64,000 nt of DNA from Branchiostoma floridae (Eukaryota; Chordata; Leptocardii; Amphioxiformes; Branchiostomatidae): the NCBI RefSeq assembly GCF_000003815.2, contig NC_049987.1, positions 6,175,870 through 6,239,869 of the forward strand. Direction: 5' to 3'. A program made the translations under genes and the position numbers. The stretch's first letter is position 1, and every line of letters begins with the position of its first letter. Under the pieces are notes generated by a model that was given only the letters and a program-made list of their open reading frames with translations, made no database searches and was not told where the DNA came from. This document shows, piece after piece, positions 54,701 to 63,265 of this stretch.

Positions 54701-57700
54701 GCTTTATTAGTACTGCAGGGGTTTGTATGTTTTGTTGGTGTGCGTCATGCCTACAGAAGGCATCCTCTACAATCTAAGGTGCGTGAACATCGGCTTAAAA
54801 AGTTCCACAATGCCCCCTAGCGCTTCATTAGTACTGCAAGGGTCTGTATGTTTTGTTGTTGTGCGTCATGCCTACAGAAGACATCCTCTACAATCTAAGG
54901 TGCGTGGACATCGGCTTAAAAAGCGCCACAATGACCCCTAGCGCTTCATTAGTACTGCAGGGGTTTGTATGTTTTGTTGGTGTGCGTCATGCCTACAGAA
55001 GACATTCTCTACAATCTAAGGTGCGTGAACATCGGCTTAAAAAGTTCCACAATGCCCCCTAGCGCTTCATTAGTACTGCAAGGGTCTGTATGTTTTGTTG
55101 GTGTGCGTCATGCCTACAGAAGACATCCTCTACTATCTAAGGTGCGTGAACATCGGCTTAAAAAGCGCCACAATGACCCCTAGCGCTTTATTAGTACTGC
55201 AGGGGTTTGTATGTTTTGTTGCTGCGAGTGGTTTCTACAGGAGACATTCTCTACAGTATTCGGTAGGAGGACTTTGATATCATCAGTGTTAGGAAAGCAC
55301 TGGCCGCCCTAGCGGTTAATTGGTACTGTATACCCTGTATATTTCGTTGTGAACATGTTGTTACGCATCTAGCTTACAGGGGACTTCCAACGGTCAGTAG
55401 TACCGTGGTAATCTTTAGCATGTAGTTGGACGCCCTAGCGTTTCTTCTGGTACTGCAGATGTTCATTTTTTTGTAAACATGTTGGAAACATCTTTTATCA
55501 GTCTTGAATACTCCGCGAGGTATAGATACCAGCGTTTTATGGATGTTTGTCGGTCTTTCGTGACGATCCAAAAAGGAGCGGTCTGTTGTTACGGCAAGTG
55601 TTTGTGCAAACATTATTGCAAACATTATGTCAACGATTACATCATAGGCATTCATCGTTACATTGTCAACTTTTTGTCACCACATAACTCTTGTGATAAG
55701 CTTCCGTATCACAGAAGAGATACAGACGCTGATTAGTTCTTAAGCACCTTAATTCATGTCTGAAATCAGCCTCTACGAAGCACGTAATTAAGATTTGTAC
55801 CACAGCGCACCGCGTTTCTGCTCGCGGCTTTGGAAGCTTTTCTGGCGGCACGAAGCATGAAATCCACGCCGGTGGATCGAACAGCTACAAAAAGCTGCTG
55901 TGAAACTTCCATTTCATGTAGGGGCGGTTCGCCCACGCCAGATCTTGTCGCTTTTTGCTCGCTGTAAAGTGTAAAGATATCGGGTGGGGCGCCGGCGGTC
56001 TCACTGGATGCCTTTACAACCGCACTCGCCTAGACAAGGAGGCGCCGCTGGGCTTTCCCGGCACCTGGTGGAGAGAAAAGATGCAAGTTGGCATGTTATA
56101 AGTTTTGAAAGTACTAGTAGGCTATCTTTCTAGCTGCATTACCACACAAAGTGGCGGCCATGCTAGAGATGCTTTGTTATGTTTTGGGCAATCATTTGAA
56201 AAAAGAATTTCAAAGTGAAATACCGGTGATAGACCTAATTAACTTGACTTACGAACGCTTGTTCATGCTGAAAGTGTCTAGCGTTGCCGACTTCTTTCAG
56301 ATTAATAAAGTAAACCGGAGGAATACTTATTCAGTGTGACAACCGTGCCCTCCCCCTTTGGTCGCCCCTTGTTACCCGGATATTCATGGGACGTTCTCGC
56401 CGACGATTAATGCAGTAGGAGCCGTTACACCGTGGGCTGACTACCTGAGGAATGGCGCTCGTTCCGCCTGGTTATCGGCGCGGATTCCGCCGGGTGTGCA
56501 GTACTCACTCGTCACGGTAGATCTGCTCTGACGAGAGGCATCATTCAGGGGAAACTCACGATCCTCGGGGACTGATTCCCGATTGGTCACCCTTTATGAC
56601 GTTCGGGATAACACACCAGCTTTGCAGGCCGACGTATCTCACTGAAATTGGGGCACCTGTGTGATGTTATTTTCGCCGATATTCTATAATTTAGATATTG
56701 CGTGATACGTAAAATTATAACTCAGAAGACAAAAAATACACAACAGAAATTCGTTGTTTATCTCTGAAATTCGTTGAGCAATCTTTCGAAACCCGCAGTG
56801 TCGCACCGGTGCCCCAGGTGCAGTGAGATACCACCTTTACATCACCCCGAAAGTCTCGTTACACCTGAACTATGCCTACAATCAACAACAAAATTATTTT
56901 CAAACGTAAGACTTGGGATTGAAGCGACTTTCGACCAAAATTTCTCATGGTTATTGCAATTTTGTTGTTTTGTAAACGAAACAACGGTAGCACATTGGAA
57001 TACTACCATTTAGCAAAAAAATGTATTCAGTTGTCAGCTGCAAATGAATAAGTTGTGATGTGATCTCAGTAACTATAAATATAGAATACAACACGGTGTA
57101 TTCCGTATCACCCGAGGTACCAGCCCGACCGCGGGTCGGATCGCACGAAGGCCGGAGGGTGATCCGACCCGCGGGAGGGCTGGGACCGAGGGTGATGCGG
57201 AATACACCGTGTTGTATTTTATTTATGTCATACCCACCTGAGAAAACCACTGTTTTGATGCGAAATGCGCCAGAAGTTGAACAAATTTGTTGCCCTCGAA
57301 AAAAAAGCGTTGCAACAGTAATGTTCCAACGTCCGAATCAGGTATTCGAACTTTCGATGGCGCCGCACTCGGCCCACTCGAAACAGTTCGATTTATTCGA
57401 ATGGAGCCCGTGTGATAAGCCCGGGCCGTACGGAAAGTTACCACCCGGTCCGGAACACCCGTATCGAACGTTTTCGCGTCACAGGTATGACATAAACTTA
57501 AGGACGAGACGGTACAGTATGACTAGACAATTCCGGACATGGCATCTTTCAATAGTAAAAGCAAGTATTATATTTATCAATGTTTCTAACTTGTACCAAA
57601 AGAACAAAACCACTTCTTATGGAACAAAATCAATTAAACTTTATGAAAGAAAGGAACGTTTGAATAATTTTGTTGTTAACGGTATGTCTAACTGCCGGTT

Positions 57701-60516
57701 GACTCCATCTAATGAAGAAGTGCTATATCGCCCATTCAGCAGAGCACTCCCCAGTGTCAGTGTTTGATGAGAATTTGACAGGGCGGAAAATAGTTGTTCA
57801 GATATTCATTATGTCATCCGTCATGTTGTCAAACAGCGGGTCAAGCGACAAGCCATGTGCTGAACTAAGCCCCGAAAAATCATCCTCTGCGAAACTCAGA
57901 TCTCAATCAGTCATGACCCGACGAATATCCACCGAATAAACCGATCCAGAAAGCCTACCAACTAAACATGAAAATGTGCCTGCACTTTATAAGAGGCCGA
58001 TTTCAGATCAAATCAGATCAAATTTCAATTTTGAAAAAAAAAAAACTTTGCAAAAAATTTAGCTGAAACCTTTCCAGGGAGCAACCAACATGGCTGACCA
58101 ACTGAAGAACAGTTGATGTTCATCTCAACTTTCATCTAGATCATGACCATTCCGTTCTAGAAATTTTTCTCTCTATCGTAGTACCAAATGTTCACAATGT
58201 ACTCGTTGTTTTATCTTGTTTGTTCAGGTTCAAATATTATAAACTTGTCACACAAGAAATGAGAAAGATTGCTAGGTAACCATCTGTTACCAGGCAACAG
58301 AGTGCTAGAAATGTATGTGTCGTCTGCACATTGACCCCGAGACTGGGCTGGCCCATTCGGTTGCACTGTCGTTGCAAGTGTTGCTCCTCTCTCATTTACT
58401 TCGCCGCATACCGTTGCTAGGTAACGGACTGTGTTGCTAAGCAACAGAGTGTGTAAACATGTTTGTGTCGTCTGCAGATTGACCCTGAGGCTGGCCTGCC
58501 CCATGCAGCTGCAGCGTTTTCCCATGGACCACCAGGTCTGCATCATGCAGCTGGAGAGCTGTGAGTACTCCGTTACAACTTCTCAAATAAACCGTCAGTC
58601 CTACTCTCCAAGCAGAGGTTAGGCACCGGCTGTTTTTTTTAACGTTTTTTAGTCGTTTTTATCGGGTTTCTATTTTGTCATTTTTCTTGACGTACGCCAG
58701 CCAAGTTTGGTTTTGACACGGCAAAATACAATACAAAATATAGAAAGCCCGATAAAAACGACTAAAAACGTTAGAAAAACAGCCGGAGCCTAACCTCTGC
58801 TAGGAGAGTAGTCAGTCCGAATGGGGTAATATTGTAAATGGTAATTCAATAGACAGGCTTGATGGGGATACATAATGACAACAATTGATACGATAGCATT
58901 CAAGAAACGGTCGAACAAAATCACGTTTCCAAACTTTTCTCTTGAAAAAGTTTATTTCCCTTGTGGCATCTTGGATTTTGTTATGCTTACCTCTGTAAGA
59001 TCTCCTCATCATGGCGTCACACCTTCATTTCAGGGCTTCGATTATCGATATTATCGATATTTGCCCCCATTTCCGCGAATGACCTTTGTGGCATTTTCTT
59101 TTATTCAGAGCCATTAACTCTTTTCCTACAGAATCGAATTTTCGTCTGAACAACATCCGTTATAAGTTACTGTAAACTTCCAATTCATTTGTCATCATGG
59201 TACCGTCTTGGGAATGACATGGACTTACACACATGTTTGTAGTTGTTGTTGATCCTTGATTATTTTGCAAAGGGAAACTGGTTTCATACTAGTACCATAA
59301 AATGCCACCTTTTCTTTCGAGCTATTTCAAGCAGAAACTCCTTAGACGTTCAATGCAAGTCAAGCTCTACTCGATCACAACCATATTACTGGCGTTTTTT
59401 AGTTAGTCAAACTCTGATGGAAGCAGTGGAAATCAGCTGAAATATCACTGGCGACACTAACTGTAATTCTGTCGAACGAAGTCTTCAATGCAAGTTCACA
59501 ACTTTAAGCCATTCATGGGAAGTGGTTCCTCAATTTTAAGTCCACGTACGAGACAACATATGACCACCTGCCATCCATCAACTACCCAGTACGCTCATCA
59601 CAAGACACTTGCGTCAACTCTGTGACGTACAATTCACGTCTTTAACGCATTGAAGTCCACCTTGTCTTAAACTCGAGAGGTCTTTTGAGACAACTGTTCT
59701 GTAATCGATTTTCCTTGTCATGTACCATAGTGAAAAGGATTGAAAATGTCGGTTTCATTTTGCATCGCGCGCTCTGCTATTGCAGTGACGTCATTGTGTG
59801 ACAACTGTTATAAACTGTGCACAATACAAAAGTTACTCGTGCAACTGGACAGATAATTTGAGATCTATCCAGAACTGGCTGCCATAGCGACTAAAGAATT
59901 TGCTTTTAAAGTAACTTTTAGATTGTGTACATTTGTATCTTATTACACGGATGTCTAACACTGCTCGACGTGTTGTAAGATATTTATCATTAATTTCCTT
60001 GTATTTATTGAAAGCACTTCAGACGTTTGATGATTCCTAAATCACTCCGAATTATCTCTGCTATCTTAGACATATCTACATCAACAGCATGGCAAAGTAA
60101 TAGTGTCATGTTCTGTGCAAACACATTTCCCAGCATGCCCCTAACTGTGTTTCCCCAGTCGGCTACACCACAAGAGACTTACAGTTCAAATGGAACGATG
60201 AAGAGGGGTCAATGCCCGTACAGACGTCACCGGAAGTCGAGCTTCCACAGTTCGAGATAGAGAGCGTCGAGACCGCAAGTTGTCTGAAGGTTTACAGCAC
60301 CGGTACGCCAGGGATTCTCTCTCTCTGTCTTACTGTCTCTCTCTGTCTCTCTCTGTCTCTCTGTCTCTCTGTCTGTCTGTCTCTCTGTCTTTGTCTGTCT
60401 GTCTCTCTTTCTCTCTGTCTCTCTGTCTCTCTCTCCCTGTCTCTCTCTCTCTCTCTCTGTGTATGGGTGTGTACGCGTGTGTACGCGTGTGTGTGTATGT
60501 GTGTGTGTGTGTGTGT

Positions 60517-60599
<83 letters not shown>

Positions 60600-62409
60600 T
60601 ATTTCTGTGTTTCTGTACCATACCTCATTCCCCGCCCCTCCCCTCCATGTACAGGTCTGTACACGTGTGTGGAGGCCAGGTTCTACCTGAAGCGGCAGCT
60701 GAGTTATTTCATGATGCAGACGTACACGCCCACCATCCTGATCGTCGTGCTGTCCTGGGTGTCCTTCTGGATCAACATGGACGCCGCACCGGCCCGCACC
60801 GGCCTCGGCATCACCACCGTGCTCACCATGACCACAAAAAGCACGGGGTAAGCAGCCGGCTACGTGCATGGACGTTAGGGTGCGGTCACATAGGTCGTGT
60901 GATCGTCGTACGATCGCTAAAGGTGCACTCTCATCGCACTTGCGTCAAGCTTGCGTCACTGGGAGGTTCGTTCACTGCGTCACTGTTTTGTTATTTTCTC
61001 CGATATCTTATAGTTTAGATATTGCGTAATACGTAAAATTATGACTTAGAAGACGAAAAAATTCATAAAAAGTAAGAAAATTCGTTCTTTTTCTCTGAAA
61101 TTCGTTGAGTACCCTTCGAGCCTCGCAGTGACGCAAGAGTGACGCAAGTGCAGTGAGAGTGCACCTTAACTTCGGGCATTTTGGAGGACAAAATGTACGT
61201 CACCAGCAAAGTTCAACTGTCTTGGTAAACAAACTCTGTTTTGGATCCATGACGGTGGTTGGTTGGTTGGTTCTGCCACGGCCTGCTTGAACATCCTATG
61301 GTATCAAAATCGTACGACGATCGCACGAACTTATGTGACCGCGCCCTTAAATGGACGCTGCCATTGAAAAGGCCGATGCCATAATGCTGACAACTAGAGG
61401 AGAGGAATCGTTTAAAACAAAAAAATGTGTATTTTTATAACTCATAATCCTCTTTCACGCGAAACCTAATGTTGTTATCGGAGCGTGCTTCTGCGATATG
61501 GCATCGACCACAACAAACGTTACCGTTTACGAGACGGGAATTGTTGTCATCTCTTCTTGCACACAGTTTCATCAAGTTGGCAAATTGCAGGGCTCCTTGT
61601 AGACGAGTGTTTACGCCTGTCATTAGAATCAAGACATCGGGAAAACTACACCAGTCATGAACCGCGATTAGGAGAGGGGATATAAACTCAGTAACGCTTG
61701 GGACCGCACTCATAACATAGCAGCAGCGACACCTAGCTGCAATACCAAATAGAACTAGTGGGCACTGCCCCAAAGAAGGTAAAGGTGGACTCTCACTGCA
61801 CTTGGGGCACCGGTGCGACACTGCTTGGTTCCTTCACTGCGGCACTGTTGTGGTATTTTCGCGATATTCAATAATCTAGATATTGCTTAATACGTAAAAG
61901 TATTGCTTAGAAGACGACAAAATACACAAAAAGGAAGAAAATTCTTTCTTTGTCTCTGAAATTCGTTGAATATCTTTCGAACCCCGTAGTGACGCAGGCA
62001 TGTCCCAAGTGCAGTGAGAGTCCATCTTAACAGACAATCACCAAAATGTCCACTAGGTATAGACACTTGGTTGTGTGGGAAAAAAACAACTTTTTGTAAC
62101 CGTAGACTTTAAGTATTTTTGCTATGAAAGATCGAGTGCTGTGGAGAGGCGTTGTGTGTCGTCTTATCCCGCCGCCAGGGACGATAGATGATGATGATGA
62201 TTTTTGCTGTTTCCCAACCCAGTGTGTCGGCAGATCTGCCGAAGGTGTCGTACGTCAAGGCCATTGACATCTGGATGGCCGTGTGCATGATGTTCGTGTT
62301 CGCCGCGCTGCTGGAGTTCGCAGCCGTGAACTTCACCGCGCGGCTGCAGAAGGTGGAGGTGGAGAAGTGGGGCAGGAGGTTCAGCAGGAAGAAACAGCCC
62401 CAAGTTCAG
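36726..62409 (+). CDS. GLRA: Glycine receptor alpha-type subunit (Cys-loop chloride channel), 3' end outside window
   Basis: Joined exons give about 350 codons from the signal peptide through TM3. The Cys-loop is C-P-M...Q-V-C with 13 residues between the cysteines (exon 5). The second, glycine-receptor-specific cysteine pair is [12 protein letters not shown] (exons 6-7). The M1-M2 linker AAPARTGLG is the anion-channel type. Glycine-site positions known in human GLRA1 are present: IFLR (F63, R65), LYS (S129), ESFGY (E157, F159, Y161), K200, Y202 and T204; F207 is Tyr. Exons of 68 and 83 bp match the vertebrate genes exactly by my recollection. The family forms pentameric glycine-gated chloride channels in the plasma membrane. 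TM4 and the rest of the M3-M4 loop are missing because the gene runs off the window. Alternative first exons and a duplicated exon 2 are listed separately. Confidence 0.93.
36794..40060. other. Gene 2 intron 1 (first part)
   Basis: Contains a retroposon-like tail near 37750-37775 (GATAAATAAAGATGGATGG) and a palindromic MITE (38751-38902). No exon was recognised. Confidence 0.6.
38751..38902. mobile_element. Palindromic MITE, TACTCTCCAAGC-ended family (copy 2)
   Basis: Ends ACTCTCCAAGCAGAGGTTAG and CTAAACTCTGCTTGGAGAGT are inverted repeats. The interior TTTTATCGGGCTTTCTATTT is shared with the copies at 8799 and 58602. Confidence 0.75.
40061..40140 (+). CDS. GLRA: Gene 2 candidate alternative first exon 1b: signal peptide
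   Basis: The ATG in GAACCATGG opens [20 protein letters not shown], then QQSGGS, a strong signal peptide, and the exon ends at GTAAAC after 26 codons plus GG (phase 2), the same phase as exon 1a. The surrounding 39990-40260 is GC-rich. It could replace exon 1a from a second promoter. Alternatively one of the two is a chance open frame. Confidence 0.6.
40669..40748 (+). CDS. GLRA: Gene 2 exon 2, copy A (alternative)
   Basis: 80 bp, reading [14 protein letters not shown], then [13 protein letters not shown]. This is the SPxxLLDxL helix and YDxRIRPNF segment before beta-strand 1 of glycine receptors. Acceptor TTTCCTCAG and donor GTAAGG are strong. Entry phase 2, exit phase 1. Confidence 0.88.
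40827..40912 (+). CDS. GLRA: Gene 2 exon 2, copy B (alternative)
   Basis: 86 bp, reading [14 protein letters not shown], then [15 protein letters not shown]. Same entry and exit phases as copy A and strong splice sites (TTGCTTCAG, GTAAGA). The 78-bp intron between the copies and the frame break that joint inclusion would cause point to mutually exclusive use. Confidence 0.88.
42425..42570. other. GC-rich islet inside intron 2
   Basis: A sharply GC- and CpG-rich patch (for example GCTCGCGCCGCCGGTGCGGG at 42463) lies in an AT-rich intron. No exon or element ends were found; it could be regulatory. Confidence 0.35.
46460..46690. repeat. Diverged tandem duplication in intron 2
   Basis: GTATTCAGATCACGGCCATC, then AGAATCAG and AAACTTACAGAC (from about 46483) recurs from about 46598 as GTATTCAGATCACGGCAATC with the same following blocks. 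The offset is about 115 bp. Confidence 0.7.
48050..48130 (+). mobile_element. tRNA-derived SINE head
   Basis: An A-box-like TGGCCTAGCGG (48057-48067) and a B-box GGTTCGAAGCC (48101-48111) are 44 bp apart, as in tRNA genes. The acceptor and T stems pair poorly, and the sequence continues past the tRNA end toward an A-rich stretch near 48180, so a SINE is more likely than a tRNA gene. Confidence 0.6.
48337..48404 (+). CDS. GLRA: Gene 2 exon 3
   Basis: 68 bp reading [20 protein letters not shown], then STM. This corresponds to beta-strand 1 of the extracellular domain (vertebrate exon 3 is also 68 bp). Acceptor TTCCAG, donor GTAAGG, exit phase 0. Confidence 0.94.
50060..50480. repeat. Three degenerate tandem units in intron 3
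   Basis: GCTTGTAGCCATTTAAGAAC with ACGGATGGATGTGACGA (50068), TTTGTAGCTATTGACAC with CGAATGGGTGTGAAGA (50222) and GCTTGTAGCCATTTCCATGC with GGGATGGATGTGAAGAG (50408) are related units at about 155-185 bp spacing. Confidence 0.65.
52430..53540. repeat. Dispersed repeat block with CCCCTAGCGGC...GTACTGCAG motifs
   Basis: Several head-to-tail, diverged copies share ATAACTC(G/A)AGAA, ATTTTTGGTAGGTG, AGGTCAAGT, CCCCTAGCGGCTTCC, AAGGTACTGCAGCA and TTGTGTTCTG. Copies start near 52440, 52610, 52740, 53030, 53180 and 53330. Confidence 0.75.
54120..54350 (-). mobile_element. LINE remnant, C-terminal end of reverse transcriptase ORF (minus strand)
   Basis: The minus strand reads [20 protein letters not shown], the pattern (N/S)SFFPRT-x-x-LWNSL seen at the C-terminus of many non-LTR retrotransposon ORF2 proteins. 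It is broken by a run of Cs (54220-54230) and lacks the catalytic domain. Confidence 0.65.
54437..54657 (+). CDS. GLRA: Gene 2 exon 4
   Basis: 221 bp reading [17 protein letters not shown], then [20 protein letters not shown], then [14 protein letters not shown] and R of IFLR and S of LYS match glycine-contacting positions. Acceptor TGGCAG, donor GTGCGT, exit phase 2. The exon end is the first unit of a 121-bp tandem array. Confidence 0.95.
54630..55260 (+). repeat. 121-bp tandem array containing the exon 4 donor (5 units, plus 2 decayed)
   Basis: Junctions of the type TCTAAG|GTGCG occur at 54657/54658, 54778/54779, 54899/54900, 55020/55021 and 55141/55142, exactly 121 bp apart. Each unit holds the last 20 or so bases of exon 4, the donor, CCCCTAGCGCTT(C/T)ATTAG, TACTGCA(G/A)GG and TGTATGTTTTGTTG. 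Two strongly diverged units follow to about 55465. Confidence 0.95.
56630..56836. mobile_element. Harbinger-like MITE (copy 2, left end truncated)
   Basis: The right end GGTGCAGTGAGATACCACCT is followed by TTA (56837-56839). The interior ATTTAGATATTGCGTGATAC matches the copy at 24286. The left end begins inside the terminal repeat. Confidence 0.75.
57084..57218. repeat. Long GC-rich palindrome with about 58-bp arms
   Basis: The left arm begins AATACAACACGGTGTATTCC and contains CCGCGGGTCGGATC; the right arm is its inverse, ending GGAATACACCGTGTTGTATT. The loop is about 15-20 bases. It can form a long hairpin and is probably a foldback element. Confidence 0.85.
58255..58477 (+). repeat. Duplicated exon 5 acceptor region with dead pseudoexon
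   Basis: The block CTAGGTAAC...CAACAGAGTG...GTGTCGTCTGCA occurs twice, 149 bp apart. The upstream copy reads TCTGCAC|ATTGACCCCGAG (58328/58329); its AG has become AC. The true junction is TCTGCAG|ATTGACCCTGAG (58477/58478). Confidence 0.9.
58478..58560 (+). CDS. GLRA: Gene 2 exon 5: Cys-loop
   Basis: 83 bp reading [20 protein letters not shown], then CIMQLES. This is the signature Cys-loop with 13 residues between the cysteines. The size equals vertebrate exon 5. Donor GTGAGT, exit phase 1. Confidence 0.96.
58561..60158. other. Gene 2 intron 5
   Basis: 1.6 kb. Apart from the MITE at 58602-58810, nothing was recognised. Confidence 0.7.
58602..58810. mobile_element. 209-bp palindromic MITE, 8-bp target duplication (copy 3)
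   Basis: Ends TACTCTCCAAGCAGAGGTTA and TAACCTCTGCTAGGAGAGTA are inverted. The flanks are the exact 8-bp duplication GTCAGTCC (58594-58601 and 58811-58818), as left by hAT-class transposases. Sub-terminal segments TTTTATCGGG and CCCGATAAAA continue the palindrome. Confidence 0.88.
60159..60302 (+). CDS. GLRA: Gene 2 exon 6
   Basis: Reads [17 protein letters not shown], then [24 protein letters not shown] is loop B of the glycine site; the Cys opens the second disulfide. Acceptor TTCCCCAG, donor GTACGC, exit phase 1. Confidence 0.94.
60303..60654. repeat. Gene 2 intron 6, almost wholly TCTC/TGTC and GT microsatellite
   Basis: The 352-bp intron is made of a TCTC/TGTC tract (about 60316-60460) and a GT tract (about 60478-60596), leaving only about 55 unique bases before the acceptor. 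Long open frames read in it on both strands are repeat artefacts. Confidence 0.95.
60655..60847 (+). CDS. GLRA: Gene 2 exon 7: second cysteine, TM1 and TM2
   Basis: Reads [19 protein letters not shown], then TM1 ([16 protein letters not shown]), AAPARTG and TM2 ([16 protein letters not shown]). The PAR motif at the M1-M2 turn marks an anion-selective pore. Acceptor TACAG, donor GTAAGC, exit phase 2. Confidence 0.96.
60878..61346. mobile_element. Harbinger-like MITE, TTA target duplication, split by a second MITE
   Basis: Ends GGGTGCGGTCACATAGGTCG and ACTTATGTGACCGCGCCC are inverted, flanked by TTA (60875-60877 and 61347-61349). Without the nested element at 60921-61166 it would be about 220 bp. 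Confidence 0.8.
60921..61166. mobile_element. 246-bp MITE (copy 3), nested, TAA target duplication
   Basis: Ends AGGTGCACTCTCATCGCACT and AGTGCAGTGAGAGTGCACCT, flanked by TAA (60918-60920 and 61167-61169). Same length as the copy at 24286. Confidence 0.85.
61783..62027. mobile_element. 245-bp MITE (copy 4), TAA target duplication
   Basis: Ends AGGTGGACTCTCACTGCACT and AGTGCAGTGAGAGTCCATCT, flanked by TAA (61780-61782 and 62028-62030). Confidence 0.85.
62223..62409 (+). CDS. GLRA: Gene 2 exon 8: TM3 and start of M3-M4 loop
   Basis: Reads [18 protein letters not shown], then TM3 ([17 protein letters not shown]) and a basic loop start [12 protein letters not shown]. Acceptor ACCCAG. Two donors of the same form lie 12 bp apart (CAG|GTACGG at 62409/62410 and 62421/62422); the second would add VRVQ in frame. 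Confidence 0.93.
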
Positions 62410-62980
62410 GTACGGGTCCAGGTACGGTAACGAACGAATGAATTAGTAAAGAAAAGAAAGAAACTATAGTGAATATATAATGAGTGCATGCATAGATACG
62501 TTTGTCGTTTCATGTGTAAACGTTACCTAGCTGCAGTTCTCATGAAACAGGTCTTTGATGATAAAGGAATAATTAATGTCATCAAGTTCAGGTACGGGTC
62601 CAGGTACGGTAACGAACGAATGAATTAGTAAAGAAAAGAAAGAAACTATAATGAATACATAATGAGTGCACGTGCATGCATAGATACGTTTGTCGTTTCA
62701 TGTGTAAACGTTACCTAGCTGCAGTTCTCATGAAACAGGTCTTTGATGATAAAGGAATAATTAATGTCATCAAGTCCAGGTACGGGTCCAGGTACGGTAA
62801 CGAATGAATTAGAATGAATTAGTAAAGAAAGGAAAGAAACTATAATGTACATAATAAATGCATACACGAACACTTTGTAGACTTACGTGTAAAATGTTAC
62901 ATACAGTTATCTGAATACAGAGCTTTAAATGAAGAGTAAAAAATATCCTGAAGTTTAGATACGGGCCCAGATAAGGTGAT
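62400..62980 (+). repeat. Tandem array of about 185-bp units carrying the exon 8 donor pair
   Basis: CAAGTTCAGGTACGGGTCCA (62401) recurs at 62583 and, as CAAGTCCAGGTACGGGTCCA, at 62771, with degenerate forms near 62952 and 63105. Shared downstream blocks include AACGAATGAATTAG, ATAGATACGTTTGTCG and CGTTACCTAGCTGCAG. Unit spacing is 182 and 188 bp. Confidence 0.93.
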
Positions 62981-63167
62981 GCATTCATGACCTAAGGGAT
63001 GAATCAATGAATCTGTGAAGAAAAGGGAAGGAATAGATTAATGATGAATGTTTCAACATACAGGTAGATCTTTATAGTCGGTTCTCGGGAAGAAACGGCT
63101 CTACGTTTACGTACGGGTACAGATAATGGAATTAGTCAACTAATGAAGAAATGAATTATTGAAGGGA

Positions 63168-63265
63168 ATGAATGTATGTATGAATGAATGAATGAATGAA
63201 TGCATGAATGCATGAATGAATGAATGAATGAATGAATGAATGAATGAATGAATGAATGAATGAAT
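63168..63265. repeat. (TGAA)n microsatellite
   Basis: Nearly uninterrupted GAAT/TGAA tetramers with a few GCAT variants. Confidence 0.95.

Larger units (their letters stand above)
55466..58300. other. Gene 2 intron 4, remaining part
   Basis: Carries a truncated Harbinger-like MITE (56630-56836) and a large palindrome (57084-57218). A long open frame at 57060-57767 runs out of the palindrome and has no recognisable domain. Confidence 0.6.

Noticed and set aside
54723-55277. Overlapping 60-72-codon frames repeated along the 121-bp array
   Set aside because: They follow from the tandem repeat of an exon end; the unit length is not a multiple of three, so no continuous repeat protein exists.
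57060-57767. 235-codon open frame starting in the palindrome of intron 4
   Set aside because: Its first part is the foldback itself and the rest has no recognisable family pattern or codon bias. Kept only as part of the palindrome finding.
60212-61018. 268-codon plus-strand frame and similar minus-strand frames across the TCTC/GT repeats
   Set aside because: They are made of LSLSLS, VCVCVC or THTHTH from microsatellite translation and overlap true exons 6 and 7 in part or in another frame.
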